Position numbers and translations under genes: made by a program | Notes under the pieces: generated by a model | Told to the model about the DNA's origin: nothing | The model's database searches: none | Seen by the model: only the letters and a program-made list of their open reading frames with translations | Assembly: GCA_040437565.1 (NCBI GenBank) | Contig: JBDOQK010000076.1 | Location: 1 to 64,000 of the forward strand | Length of the DNA: 64,000 nucleotides | Reading direction: 5' to 3' | DNA from: Albugo candida | Lineage: Eukaryota > Oomycota > Peronosporomycetes > Albuginales | In this document: piece after piece, positions 48,599 through 61,892 of the stretch | How positions within the stretch are numbered: position 1 is the first letter of the stretch | Layout: each line of letters begins with the position of its first letter

Positions 48599-49941
48599 CA
48601 GATTGAAGAAAGACAAACGTAATGAAGATGCGTTAAGTACGCTTGGATAATTGCCACTTTTGATTATGATTTGCTCAAAACATTTGGTGGTCAGTGTCTC
48701 ATCCGCGGAAGCTTTTCATAAACGTCTTGGTGATAAGAATCAAGAGCAAAAAGTGTTCAATTGAATGCATCACTGTCGATTTGAAGAACCAGAGCAGAAT
48801 CGGAACAAGTGTATGCGTATCTGGCGAAATGGTTGCAGAAACCGGTTTGAGGCAGAATCGAGTTATGCTATAGGTTCTACATCACGTTTTTAATATTCTG
48901 CATTCGATTTACATTCCTTATGAGAGAAAAGACCTCGAAACCTTTTGCTATGATACTCTGATATTGATCTGATTACGATCCCAAGTTTCTTGCTATTTCT
49001 ACAGGCAGTCCGAGACGCAGATAGAGCTCCCGGAATTAATCAGATAGAGCTTATCAAGGGCCTCTTAATTGTCAGAGCGAGGACGCTATATTCATGAGTG
49101 AAATTGTCTTGTCGAAATGACGCAGCATGCAGAAATTTGAGCCGAAGGGGTCGCGCTGGAGGTGACGACGAAATATCCACAAAAGAATTGCAGCAACGCT
49201 AGGGAAAATGGACTGTTTGGCAACATAAATTGTAAAGAAGCATTTGCAAAGTAGTAGCAATTAGACAGAAAAATGACCATACATGCGCAACGAAGTAGAC
49301 GTGGGATTTGGACAGCAGTGCGAACAATCATATAGGAGCTGCGGTATATCTAACCCGACATCAGCAATGACCGCATTCACTGTCGAAGTGGCATGCTCTT
49401 GAGATAGGTGCACTCTAAAACCGATGAAAACGACATAATCAGGCGGCTATAATGTATCTGATATCCGTATGCGTTATTAGGGATTGTCCAAGTTCAATTT
49501 CTCGATTGAAAGATACAAGTTTTCTGCTATTGCATTGATCAGACTACGGCTTTATTCCTGACGCGTTAACATGCTTTGATAGAGAGGCCGAAGGTGAAAT
49601 AGGAAGAATGTACGGAAGCTGTTAACGCATCTATATCTATAACAGTTTACAACAGAGTTTTATTCCACCGTTTGTACATGTTCTAGAACCCAATCCAGCT
49701 CAGTCAGCTTCACGTATTTGTTTTCTGCCATATTTACGCAAGTAGTACAAAAGACCTAAACAAAGCGTGTCGATGTAATGTAACAGAAGAACATTCTCAC
49801 AGATTTTGCGGTCCCGGAGATAACAATTCTCTGTACTTTTAGCTTTTTTTTACTACGAAAGACATACTGAATAAAAAAGCGGTCTTACTCACTTTAACTA
49901 CTTTAAAAAAGGTTCTTTAGACGTGAATGAGGCTTGGATTT
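48599..49941. other. No resolved gene
   Basis: Two overlapping minus frames of 62 and 79 codons at 49072-49331 are hydrophobic. A plus frame over 49270-49740 reads smoothly only if stop codons are ignored. No motif supports either. Confidence 0.25.
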
Positions 49942-51083
49942 CTACATCATTCCTCCCATACCTCCCATTCTACCCATGCCACCCATTCCTTCCCCCAATC
50001 GGAGGTGCGTCACTGGCATCGGATGGTAAGTCTACAATCAAAACCTCAACCGTCATCATCAACGAGGCAACACTAGACGCATCCAAAAGACCTTTACGGA
50101 GCACTGTACTTTGGTCAATGATACCCGCTTCGACCATATCGACGTATTCTGAAGTTTGTGCGTTGAATTCGAACGATGCTTCTTTACCTGTGCAAAGCTT
50201 GCCGACTACAGCAGCTCCTTCTTCGCCAGCGTTTTTGGTAATCAGAGTAACTGGGGCTCGACAGGCACGTTGAATGATTTGCACACCGCCTTTTTGGTCC
50301 AGGTTTTCACATTTGTCGTACAAACCTGGAACACTTTTCGAAGACCAAAGAAGAGCATAACCTCCTCCATGAACGATACCTTCTGCTACAGCCGCTAGAG
50401 TCGCATCCAGTGCGTCAACAACTCGGTCTTTCTTCTCGTTGACTTCCAACTCACTTGCTCCACCGACTTTTATAACAGAAACTCCACCACTTAGTTTTGC
50501 TAATCTCTTGTAATTTTCCTTTCTCGTAGTCTGAAGTCGTCGCGTCAATCGAACCTCGCAGGAGACCACAGCGTTCCTCGACCAATTCAGGTGTTCCTGC
50601 GCCGTCCAACGTCAATGTGTCGTCTATAGTGATGGTCACTTTCTTTGCCGTTCCAAGCATATCCACAGAGTTAGTTTCCAGTCGATGTCCCAATTCTTCA
50701 GAGAACGCAGTTGCGCCTGTCATCACTGCCATGTCTTGAAATGAAGCCTCGCGGTTAACTCCAAAGCCAGGAGCTTTGACGGCACACACTCTACCTCCTC
50801 CCCGAATTTGTTTAATGACCAATGCCGCTGAGGCTTCGCTTTCGACATCGTCCGCAATGATCAAAAACGGACGCTTTTGCTAGACGACAGTCTGGAGTAC
50901 CGGTAAGATATTTGGAATGTTAATACTTTCTTTTCGACCAAAAGAATGAATTGGTTTTTCCAACTTGCATGATTGATTCTTGGTATCAGTTACGAAGTAA
51001 TAAAGTGAGATGTAACCACTGTGAATTGTTAATTTGTCTGTCTGCCTCTTTATCTCTTCATATGTGTGTGACATCAACTTCAA
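49942..51083 (-). pseudogene. HSP60: Mitochondrial-type chaperonin HSP60 (GroEL/CPN60), 5'-truncated
   Basis: Minus-strand matches follow the family order: SGYISLYYFVTDTKNQSCKL, then NILPVLQTVV, a TAG, then QKRPFLIIADDVESEA; GRVCAVKAPGFGVNRE; SEELGHRLE; MLGTAKKVTITIDDTLTLDG; ERCGLLRGSIDATTSDYEKG; LAKLSGGVSVIKVGGASE; KKDRVVDALDATLAAVAEGI with VHGGG; and a glycine-methionine C-terminus that ends GGMM before TAG (49942-49944). HSP60 folds imported proteins in the mitochondrial matrix. About 190-200 N-terminal residues (first equatorial/intermediate part with the ATP-site P-loop) are not found upstream. Two frame changes occur, one in a GAGAGA run (about 50520) and one at GGGGGAAGG before the GGM tail. 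The TAG sits at a position that is Q, K or A in homologues. Most likely a relic. Confidence 0.85.
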
Positions 51084-51429
51084 GCCTTATTCCGATAGGA
51101 GAGTTCTATAACAACCAATAAGACAATCTTGAAGCCAAAAACACTGAGTTTTGTTGATATCAAGCTCATATCGTCGCAAAACTTGTATTAAAAGCAGTGT
51201 GAATCTTTTGTCGAGTACCGATCGCAGTTAACATCGGCTGTACTACACGGAGTTAGCTCTTTAGTAGATCACCGAGGCCGCTTGAAGCATCGTAACATTA
51301 AATCAAAGTGTCATGTACACTTGTCACAGTGTTACAGGAAAATTGCATATCTTATTGACTATGGAATTGTAATCTACCGCAAACATAAATAGTTATACAG
51401 CTTAAACGCTCATCGCAGTACTACTCAAA
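51084..51429. other. Junction between HSP60 remnant and copy C
   Basis: The missing HSP60 N-terminal part should lie here on the minus strand, but no motif of it was seen. No other coding signal was found. Confidence 0.4.
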
Positions 51430-54400
51430 ATTAGCAAGACATTCTACAAAGGTATCATGGTTGGTCGTTTACCTCCGCCACGACCAAAAATCCGATGGTC
51501 AAGCATGCAAAGCGAACATCTGAAAATTGCACATTGTTGTACCCCCAATAAGATGCATTGCTCGTACAATTTCATAAAATCAACAGAAATTTTCTGCTCT
51601 GACCAACGAGACGATATTTACGTGTACGCACACTTCTCGAATATTTGACGCATACCCGCTTGTTGTCGTCACCATGAGAAATTCTCCTATACTTCCCAGT
51701 GCAAATAGAAGTATTGTACTTTGTGGAAGTTTGGGAATACAAGTGCTCTCGTCACTATCATTGCATTCAACAAACTCTTTCGTATTCCTTCAACGTACTT
51801 GAGAGGAATGCTTACATGATCCGCTGACTATTTGGATCAATGGAGTAGAATCGCATGATATCAACTAGAATTTCTTCTTTGTCCAACTTTCCGTGCATTC
51901 AATAGCACCCTGATATGGTTCTTGTTGCCACCGATGTTATGGTCAATGGGTTTGTTTTATTCATATCACATACTAGATCAATGCGTTTGGTCCTACTATC
52001 TTCCAGTATGAAGGATTTGACAGAAAGGCCACAATCGATGCTATATCTCATATCAGAATCACAATGCGTGAGAAAATCAACTCACTTTTCAAGCAAGTGT
52101 TATCTTCACTCGGGCAAAATTCACCAATTCAGATATGAACTTGTGGTTGATTTACTTCCAAGAATCGCAAATGTTTTACCGATATATCCCGTCAAGCAAG
52201 AGACAAACTTCGTTTGAATGTCGACGGTAGTAAATGATTTAATGAATTGGCAGTATTTTGTCGTTTGAGTGGCTCCAACGTCATTTTTACTTCCTCTACC
52301 TTTGTGTCAGCTCGAATGACCTCGCTATATGCTTGGAGTATCACATTTCTGGGTGCAATGTACAATGTTGGAATCCTTCAAGACGGCATGCACTCTATAG
52401 CGATCATTGCGCAATTCATACTCTCTCGCTCAACGATAAAAAATAGCACGGAGGTGCAACGGGTGCAGACATTGTACCCGTCCAGGCTCTGCTGTCATCA
52501 ACAACCTATAGATACCATACGATGCAAGCCTGTCTGAATTTGATGGCCTTGGTCTACATATCATCCAAGAATATGTCAAATCCATTAAAAGAACGGACAG
52601 AATCGTTGCTTTCTTTGCAATTTGCATTGCTACAGTATTGTATCCAACAGCTTGTCTGGCTTGAATGCATTCCGAAGCTTTCGTACTGAGTCGTAGAAAT
52701 TTTCATGCAGAGAAATGGGTTGCGAATGTCATCAGTTCTCTCCAAATGAGAACAGGACACAAATACCTCTGCTGTATGCATGATGCGAGCGTTTTCTCTG
52801 GAAAGAACGAATTCGGCTATGGTCATGCTATTCGAATGCGAAAGAAATTGTGTTTATCAGCATGGATTGCTATCTTGTCTATGAATGATGAGTTGTTCTG
52901 ACGTTGTGCGATGGAGAAGTACAAAGCGGAGATATCCAAATACTATCTTTCAGTGGGAAGCTTTCCAGCAGCGTTCCTCAGCGCTGACTGTATACCTGTT
53001 AGTGCTTGCGCAAAAGGTTACAATTTAATCAGTTAAACAAACGTTTACAGCCGTTGATGCTACTAGCACAGCAAACTATTCTGATTTGAAGGCGTCTTTG
53101 ATTGAAATGAATGTCAGCAAGAATCATATCCAACAACGCGACAAGATGACGCAAAAATGAAGCGTTTCTACCAATAAACAAGCCTAATTCCCCGGTAGCA
53201 ATGCCCCTGTCGATATTAGCACTACTTATCTCACTATCACATACGAGTACGACAATACAAAGCAATATATTCAGCATTTCTACTGATGATAGTGTCGGAC
53301 ACAAAAAATTTACGTGGTAAGCAGTGCCACATATGTGGCTTGATTCTGTGGTTTTCCTCCGCTTTCGATTAATCCAATTAAACCAAACGTACTTTTTCAG
53401 GGATCTTTATGTCTCCCTTAATAGCCATCTAGCTGTCTTAGACCCAAACGACCCGCTATGTTCAACGCGCGAACGTCAGTATTTTGCGATACCAAATCTG
53501 TGCAAACTTTTGTCATTTATAAAAGAGCATACAAACAGCCTCATGCTCACTTTTATATTCCGACAAATAGGGGTTTTCATTACGTACTGTGGATCTCGAG
53601 TTATATCAAGACGATCACCTAATGCTACCTGAGCTCTATCAATGTCAACTATCACAACTCGCAGTTCTATCCAAAAAGGGTTCAGTCAAGGGGGTATAGA
53701 GGTTGCTCTAGTGGTCGACGAAGACTTAAATTGATAGCTTGACACAAGTTCATCGTGCACTTTCGGTAATCAATCTACATCAGCAACAATACACATAGAT
53801 AGGTTACTTAAATGCACGTCACCACCATCCTCTCGAGAGTTTATACTTTCTTTGGATGAACTGACACCCCATAACCTCTCCTTCTCTTCGCGTATGTACC
53901 AGCACCTTTACTGACAGGGTCGTATTCTTCATCCAAGTTGAATCTCTGATGTGTATCATACGAAGCGGCTTTGCCTCACTTGTGGAACACGATTCGCATT
54001 TATTGATTGGTAGCGTATATAAAGGCTGTGGTTTTCAAAGATCCCCTGCTTTCTGTCCGTCTCGCTCCTTACCGCACATCGAGAACGGAAGATGTCATTG
54101 TTTCCTCCATGCTTGCACGAGAAATCATACTTATAGCCTCCGACCATTTTGCCAATGCCCGTGCCTATATCAATGAAGGCAAGTCGTGGATATGCAATAC
54201 CTACACTATATACGGAAAGGTTTCCCTTGAATAGATATCATCAGGGCTTGTGTGTGTGTTTTGAGATTACACTACAAATGTAACCATACTGGAGTCCACA
54301 CTTATCACCAGTGAAGCCCCTGCGCCAGCATCCGCTGATACAAGTCAACATATCTCCAGGACTAGCGTATAAGTGTATGATTGGATTGGGGTCCGAATGG

Positions 54401-55760
54401 ATTGATGCAAGCTGCGCACGCATGTACAACAACATCATTAATGTAACACGACCGCGGTAATGAGTCGTTTTAATAGAACTATCATTTTCTGAGTGCTGTC
54501 GAAACACCAAATTGATCATAATGGGTGGACCATTTGAGTCCTATGCCATTTGCCGATGGATGTTTCATTCTCTAACAAAGCAGGTGACATCGCCTGCTAT
54601 CTGGATCGGTACACGACACAGTCATTCCACATCATTGTCGCATCCACCAAGCCTTGTTTCAATTTATATCGAAGCAGTGAATAATCATGACTCCGATCAA
54701 CTTGTAAGATGGCTCAGTCTTCCAACATATACACTTTACTAAGACCGCACACTCTGAAGAAGTCAATCTTGCATGAATTTCATATAATTTTACTTTCTGT
54801 GCGTGTTACTTCAAGAGGACATCACAAGCGCAATCCTATCGAATCTGCATCAGGAGCAAAAGACTACATCGATGCCAATAGGAAGGAGAGATTCTCCCCT
54901 TCTGAGTGTTTTCGCTGATATGAAATCACAGTCACTAAGCTTTCAAGCTCAACAACTACCCATTATTCAATTCCCGTAGCGATGCAAAAACACTTTCTTC
55001 AGATACATGCAAGAGCGATTGCAAACAATGGCCAATGTGATTTCGGAATAAATAGCACTTTAGAAATGCGTATCTATTCTGCTCCAGATTTTTATTCTGT
55101 TTCATCCCCGCAGTTAAATTTCGCTCTACATGGGGCATTTTTAGGATCAAATTCGCAAATCAAATGTCACCTTATCGCGGGAAAACTCGAACTGGTCCAA
55201 GATACGTAATGGAACTGAAAATACATTGCAATTGTCCTCCGTCAATTCATCAAAGTGATCGTGATCAAGCAAGCTCTTATATATTACTTATGGTGACGTA
55301 CGAGCGGGAGGGATTGTCACTCATTAAGAAATGCCGGTACATTATCACTAGGCTCCACTAATCTTCCGTTCGTCAAGGAAAGTTGGCTTGACAAATAGAG
55401 ATGTGAAAATTATGATCATTACAGGGAAGAACTTCCTAACGAGCACTACAGCCCTTTGAGTATATGGTTCCACACCAAAGAAGGAAAATATTACCAGCAA
55501 ATCTTTATCGGCGGTCATTTGAAAAACAAATCGGCTTTCTGCAAACGTATACGGCTTCCTTCTACGGACTAGCCATGGTATGTCTATGCTTATGCCGTGA
55601 TTACTTAGCAGAGGGACAACTATTTGAATATATTATGATATCCTGCATTTTATTAATCTATCTGGTTCAGCAATTCGCACACAGCTTGGAAGGCGTGATG
55701 GTATAATCACCAAGGCGATTATCCATTACCTGATACACTTGAACTGAACTGTTACACGTG
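51430..55760 (+). pseudogene. Family A/B/C, copy C (longest copy)
   Basis: This is the only copy in which both parts of copy A are continuous. Shared islands include ISHIRITMREKINSLFKQ (52045), the SSNDLA...GCNV region (52310), PLLSVRLAPYRTSRTEDVIV (54042), PAIWIGTRHSHSTSLSH (54597) and the most complete block, MQKHFLQIHARAIANNGQCD, then LEMRIYSAPDFYSVSSPQLN (54982-55110). Frames change repeatedly. Product, fold and cellular role are unknown. No polymerase, integrase, capsid or transposase motif was seen, so I do not call it a mobile element, though three dispersed copies in 64 kb leave that open. Confidence 0.6.
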
Positions 55761-56390
55761 CGAGGTTCTGCATCCGGTCCGTTCGCGATAGGACAAGAGG
55801 GATCGATACTCCTCGTCCAGATGGCCGTGCAGTATTGCATACGACTCCATCCACTCAAATGCTTCCGTTTTCCCTTACAAATGAATGTATAGGAACATTA
55901 CGAACGAGTGGAACGGAAACAAACTTCAAGCTTCGTGTGAAAATAGCCGGAAAACCTCAGGATTGCCGCTCCAAGTTGAGGCAGACGCTTTTGGAGCTAG
56001 TAGACGAAATCATTGACCATATGCTCCAGCCGACCGAAAATGGTCTTCAAGAACCTTGTAGACTCGATATATCGTAGTTATATTGCCAGAATGGTTGTGT
56101 ACACCTTACATTTCGCCAACACTGAGTACTGCCACATCATATAATCGATCGCGGAAAGAAAATGAGACCGCATATAAATTCGAGCCAATTCGCGTTTTTG
56201 CAAAATCCATCGCCAAAACACCGTGCGGGCGTGTAATTATCGACAAAGAAGAAGAAGTCACATCCAACAAAACGCTTTTTGTACCGATTCCGCGAGTACG
56301 TTTAGAAGATTTCAAGTCGTGGTTCAAAGAAAAAATCATTTTCATATCGCTGTTCCGATCACGCGGAAGTACCGGCGTTTACATCTAGAA
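55761..56390 (+). pseudogene. Unrecognised plus-strand gene fragments
   Basis: An 80-codon frame (55835-56077) reads TETNFKLRVKIAGKPQDCRS, then KLRQTLLELVDEIIDHMLQP. The next frame (56083-56388) reads AKTPCGRVIIDKEEEVTSNK, then FVPIPRVRLEDFKSWFKEK. Both are charged and convincing but sit in different frames with a TAG between (56075-56077). They could be two exons of one gene. No family was recognised. Confidence 0.35.
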
Positions 56391-57132
56391 GGTAGTCCTC
56401 AGGAAGCGCCAGACACCACCAACTTTACCTCTGAGCTTTCTGATCGCAAAAGCGACAAAATACGTCCGTAAAACGCTTCCAAAGGCTTCTCTCGTATGTT
56501 AATGAATACATCGAGACGATGAGCGTTAGAAAGCGTTGCATGACTGCCTACAAGGGCTCTGCGTCATACACGAAACGAAATCGAAAGGTGATATCTCTTC
56601 TCCCATCTCAAAAAGCGATTACACACATTTTTGATCGGTTTGTATTCTCCGTGTCATTTGGTATCGCCGTACAATACGAAACATTCGAAAACCGGTAGGC
56701 GGCTATACGTCAGTACCTCGACGCTCTGCAATCGATCGATTGAACTGAGAAAATGGAAAAAAATGGTCGTGACTTTAGACCGTATCGCACAGTACTATGA
56801 GGAATTATAAGTCGTGCGTTCTGACCGCCTCTTTCTGAACACAATGTATGTGTAGAAACGAATTTATGTCGACAGAAAAGTATGAACGTGAAGCTTTCCA
56901 GCTGTATCAGTCTCTGTCGAAAATGACCTCCGACTTAGATCAACAGAACTCCAAGTTTGTGTACAACTATGGCCATTTTTATGGAAACGTGGGCGATCAG
57001 AGAAAGTGGAAGAGGTTCTTTAACCGGCAAAATCCCTCACAACGAAAGCCCGACTTGCAGAGAGTATCTCGGAAAGATTTAAAACATTTTGGAAATGGTC
57101 AGCGAGGAACAGAGTCGAAATTGGGAGAGTGA
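56391..57132 (+). pseudogene. Continuation of the plus-strand fragments
   Basis: A 94-codon frame at 56848-57132 reads MSTEKYEREAFQLYQSLSKM, then TSDLDQQNSKFVYNYGHFYG, a helical, glutamine-containing segment. Earlier sequence near 56530-56700 has short plausible pieces (FVFSVSFGIAVQYETFEN). The region may belong with 55761-56390. A minus-strand reading of 57020-57446 also looks plausible, so strand is uncertain at the right edge. Confidence 0.3.
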
Positions 57133-57779
57133 AAGACATACTAACACAATACTTTGTATTGTAATGCTCGTCGCAATTCTCCAAACTCAATAAAAAGGCT
57201 TTGTGTTTCCTCCGCACGAGACTTCCATTGGGTGGAGGAATCGCGAGGCTGATTGTGCTCAGGTATGGCTGCAAAGAAGTGACGATCGAACAAGTATTGG
57301 TACGATCGAATCAAGTACAGAGAAATGAACTTCGGGGTTGTGATTTCATCGATCTGCGATTCCATTCGAAGATTGCCAAGAAATAACGATACGACACTCT
57401 GTCCGATTACGAAAATCTCCACAAAAGCTGATGCCACATGCACCAAAATGTTCTTGCGGACGGTGAAGCAGCTCGGAGGAATTTGTCAACGTACCCGCTT
57501 GAAAGAGCGTCAGCGAAGCGAGGTCTCCGGTCATACTTCTGACGATACAGCGGAAGTATTTGATGGATTCTTTGAGCTAATGGGATTCTCTAGAGACATC
57601 CGTTGGAATCGAAAAAAAGCTGTTTTCCATGCATTTCACGTCAAGAGTGTGGCGATTGCATTCTTTTGCGAGCTCATTGTCGACGTGAACCTGATACTCT
57701 TTGAAGAAACCGCTGGAGGCATTTGAGTGGATTTGTAGCCGTGCGTCACGGATGTCGGTTCAAGTTGGTGAGTCATTTG

Positions 57780-60700
57780 GTATCGCAGCGAACGCTCTTT
57801 CTCGGTGGAAACTTTTTAAAGCGCTTGTTATTTCTGCTTCAAACGATTTTCTAGCAATGTGACTCGAAGCTGTTGGCGTTCACACAGCTTTTCACGCATC
57901 GTTTTCCATCCTGTTTGCACCAATGCATTTCATCGGACACTTTGTGATTCCATCTCATCTCTATAAGCGAATTCCAAAGCTTGGACATCTTCTACAACTT
58001 CCTCACGAAAAGTCTCCCTTTCCACAGCAAAGCTCTCCCCCCCTCGCAAGCCTCAGCTACCATTCAACTTGTCTTCTGTTTTTAGACTTCGTCAAAAATT
58101 GGCTTGGCTTTCGTGTCGATCACTCATTTGCGTGATCTCAATCGCTGTTACATTTTTTCATCCACTTTAGCCTCCTTTTCACGAAAAACGTATCGATGTC
58201 GCAAAGTATCGCATCCATTTCGTTCGCTCTTTGACTCAAAAACCGTGTTCTCTTTTTGGCTCTTTTCTCCGTCAAATGCTCCAAAATGCTTCGATGGGCG
58301 TCCTTCTTCTCATCTCTGTGCTTTGCGTACACCGCAGCAGCTTCCGACTGATGAAAAGGATCGAGAATCAGTTCATCTCTTAGCTCTATTAACAGCTTCT
58401 CTGGTACAATACTCTCATCGAGCAAGCGCTCTTGTGTGCAGATGTACGACTCCAGCGCGACCGAAAGACTCCGTTCGTATCTCTTCATCGACTGTATCAT
58501 AGTGAATACGCTTCCATTCAATCGCATCAATTGCTTCTTTGGCCGCTTGGAGGCTCAATAGCTGGTCGTTGGCTTCCATTGTGTGCGTAAACACTTTGTT
58601 CGCATCCTCAGCGATCGGTAAACGGCTTCGTGCTTTCAATTTCTTTTCTGCTTACTGTCGAGAGCCTTCAGTTTCCTCAGCTTCCTGACGCTGATTGGAG
58701 CCTCCAGACGCTTCCGTTGTGTCATCATAACGGCGTAATGAATCTATTTGAGCTCATATTATTTCTCCGCGTACTCTTTTGCAATTCGTTCGACTTTCAT
58801 TGCGCGTACCGATTCGACTTTTACTTCGTCGACTATTTGAGCTGTTTTATGGGCTTCAAACGCTGCTGTCGATGCTGCGTCTTTGGCGGTATCGATTCGT
58901 ATCGCCACACTCGCACCCTTCGACGAAAAAGTCTCTTTGTTCTGCGAAATGAGACCATTTCGATGACACGTGCCACTTGAGACAGTCTGAGTTGCCATCT
59001 TTGTGCCACGCTCTCCTACCGTTTCTTCTCGTGTCGATTCTACCTCGCTTCTACTCAGAGCCCAACAGAGGCTCAAGTTGTTTATTTTCTTCCACATGTT
59101 TCGGCTGAAAGTCTCTGTAATTTCTTAGCGGCCAATCGTTCAAGCTTTATATCTTTTTGTAGTTTCCGCTGGTCCATCGCTTGAGCGTTCACTGTTAGCG
59201 CTTGTAGCTCTCGTCGGTGTTTTTCACGCATCAACGACCACGCTGCTGCTTCCTTTGCTTCGATACTGGCTCCAAGTAACTGTTCCTTGTCTTCAAACTC
59301 CTTCGCCAGGGATTCCTTTTCGTCCTCAATGCCAATGGGAAGCATAGACACCGTCTTCTGCTCTCTTCGTACTCGAATTCGCGAATTCGATCCTTTAACG
59401 GATGCTCTCGTCGTTGTCGTCAGCATGTAGCTCGTTTCTCAGCCTCTCTGCCTCCTGCTCGTGTGCGTCCTTACAGCGACGTAAGAGTTATTCCATTTCT
59501 TCAGATGATGTCTTCTCTTTTAAAATCGATTTTAAACCCTTTGACGCGAACGACATCTCTGCGGCATTGTCTGTTCTCTTCCAATTCACGGCAAATTTCG
59601 TATCGCTCGCTCGCTTCATCGCCTCCGCTTTGGCTCGTTTCAGCTGACACGATCGGGTTCGATCGATGAGAATCTGTTTCGCGGCTATTTTCGAATTGTA
59701 TTCCTCCGTTTCATCTCTTCTGCTGACGCCATTTGCTCGTTTCTCTTCACAACGATTTTACTGGATTTGAGCTGATACCTCTTTCGTTTTTCGGCAATTT
59801 GCTGTTTCAATCGATATTCAAAGTTCCTCTGATCGATTTGCAATGCCTCATCGAGTTACGAACGCTCACATTCATTTTCTGAGCGTATTTGATCCAATTC
59901 CTCTTAAGCCTGTATCTCTTGTACCTCTGCTTGTTCCTTCTTCTCTTTTGCGGTCGATTCGTCTTTTGGATAACGCCGTTGAAGATACATTTTACGAGCT
60001 GCTTCAAATTGCGCCCACGCCTTTGCTTTGTGTAATTCTTTCTCCCGCAGTTGATCGGATTCGATCGTGTCACATAAGTGCATTTCCCGTAATTCCAAAG
60101 CCAATTTTTCTTTTCTAAAGTCGAACTTTGCGATACAAATTCAAATCTCTCCATCGACGTCACTGATCGTTTGCTGTACTAATTCAGTCAGCAATTCTAC
60201 GGCATTCGAGAAGAATGCATCATAATCCGTTGTAAGGGATGCATTCTCTTTCTCCGCCATCCGATCAATTGGGTCGATTTGTGTCTTGGTCTCATTTGTA
60301 CTTACACGCTTTTCTATGCGTTTACTGAGCCTTTATTTTCGGAGAATTGCATCCGCGTCAATCTCTACCTGTTGTTCTCTCTGTACTTCATTTTTTGCGT
60401 ATCTCTTCTTTCACAAGAGCGGTCGGATCTCGTGCTTCCAATGCTTCCACACTGACAGTACCGCCGATGAGCTCTACAGCAATCTATCGACTTTCAGCTT
60501 TGACAGTGTCCTCGAGTATTTACTCCATCCATTTCCACGTCGAAGTGTCAGCATTTTCTACTGAAAAAAGTTCTATTTCTCCATTCATTCGCATACTTTC
60601 CAACTTGACTTTGTTTTTGCATATGACGTTTTGAGATAGTTGACGCTCTGCCAGTGATTGAGATTTCATTTCACGCGTTCGTTCTGCCAATTCGGACGCA

Positions 60701-61200
60701 TACTCCTCGCGAAACATTTCCAAATCATAGACAATAGCATCATTTTGAACGTTTTCGGTCGACTGAATGCGCTAAATCATTTCTTCAAAGTCCCTTTTGC
60801 AATCGAAAGCCAAATTATTCCATTCGTTCAGCGCTTCTATCACAGCGGTAGCGGCCATCTCTTTGCACAGAGTCTTTTCTCCATATCGATTACGGGCTCT
60901 CCAAATTCGATGCTTTACGCATACCTCTTCCTCCGAAATCACAACACGCTTTCCTCTTCAAATTCGGGTTTCCCGCGTTTTTGCTCTAACGCCTCGCCTT
61001 CCAATTCTCTCTCTAATTCGTCCAATTCTTTCCGATTCTCTTCTTCGATCGCTTTTCTTCGTCTTTGTACATTTGATCCAAAACGTTATCGTCCATTTTC
61101 GGCGTTGCAGACGTCAGTTCCACATATGCGATTGCTTCCGCGCCGCGCATGTTAGTGAGCCAAACATGGTCCCAAGAAAAGAATCGGCTTCTGGGGCGTA
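57780..61200 (-). CDS. Long coiled-coil protein (hypothetical), with in-frame stop codons
   Basis: Nearly the whole minus strand encodes heptad-rich, lysine/glutamate/arginine/glutamine-rich helix. Clear blocks: REEYASELAERTREMKSQSL (60700); LREKELHKAKAWAQFEAARK (about 60010); DEALQIDQRNFEYRLKQQIA (59855-59790); AKAEAMKRASDTKFAVNWKR (59640); KESLAKEFEDKEQLL and AWSLMREKHRRELQAL (59310-59200); SIVPEKLLIELRDELILDPF (58400). From about 60390 down to 59687 one frame of roughly 235 codons holds with no frameshift yet contains TAA at 60333, 59904 and 59856, TGA at 60141 and TAG at 59685. The upstream frame change lies in a run of six A (60391-60396). The predicted product exceeds 1000 residues. It is probably a cytoskeletal or ciliary rod, but coiled coils cannot be assigned by eye. 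Confidence 0.55.
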
Positions 61201-61240
61201 CCCAGCTCCTCGAGACTTGAACACGAGCGAGGAAACATAT

Positions 61241-61892
61241 TTTTGATCTCTTTGACCCCTTTTTCGATCCTCATTCCATGTGAGACGGCTTCACAAGTTA
61301 TAGACTACTTGCCGCGTAGCTGATGGACGTCGTAAAAGCTTTTTATCCGCTGTTGGAAATGGTAGCGAGATAGTGCCACAGAAAATAAGCGCAAGAAACG
61401 ATCAAATGGAAACGTTAGCGCGACTTGAGAGTGCATGTATTGAAGACGCTGATTGGTAGAATATAGCGATATATAACCAATAGGATACCGGCTTGTGATT
61501 TTAATGCGTTCATTAAACCAACCATATGGTATACGCTTGCTATACTGATTAACACATCACAACCTAGGAAGATATACAGTGTATACAATATGATCTCCTT
61601 AAGTCATTTTATCCGTCGATACAAAAGTTTCTGTGGATATCGTGGAACTATTGAGTCTCTGTTGCGATCTCTTTCGGCAATCGGTGTATTAGAAGATGAC
61701 TCCTGTCGTATTTCAGCAGCTCCACAACGCCTGTCAGATTCAGCCAATGTCTAAGACGCATCAATTTGAAGGCAACGATGGAAGAAACTGGAATAAGCTC
61801 GGGATTTTTACATCAACGCCTGTGCAACAATGATACAGCGGAGTCTACTCCATGGAGTTTTTCGTAAAAAAGCGTTATAAATTTGAGTAAAC
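61241..61892. other. Divergent intergenic region
   Basis: It lies between the 5' side of the minus-strand coiled-coil gene and the ATG at 61893 of the plus gene, so it should hold both promoters. It is A+T-rich with no frame. No defined element could be named. Confidence 0.4.

Noticed and set aside
58104-61246. Plus-strand serine/leucine-rich open frames up to 165 codons
   Set aside because: They are antisense to the lysine/glutamate-rich coiled coil, which produces long S/L/F-rich shadow frames.
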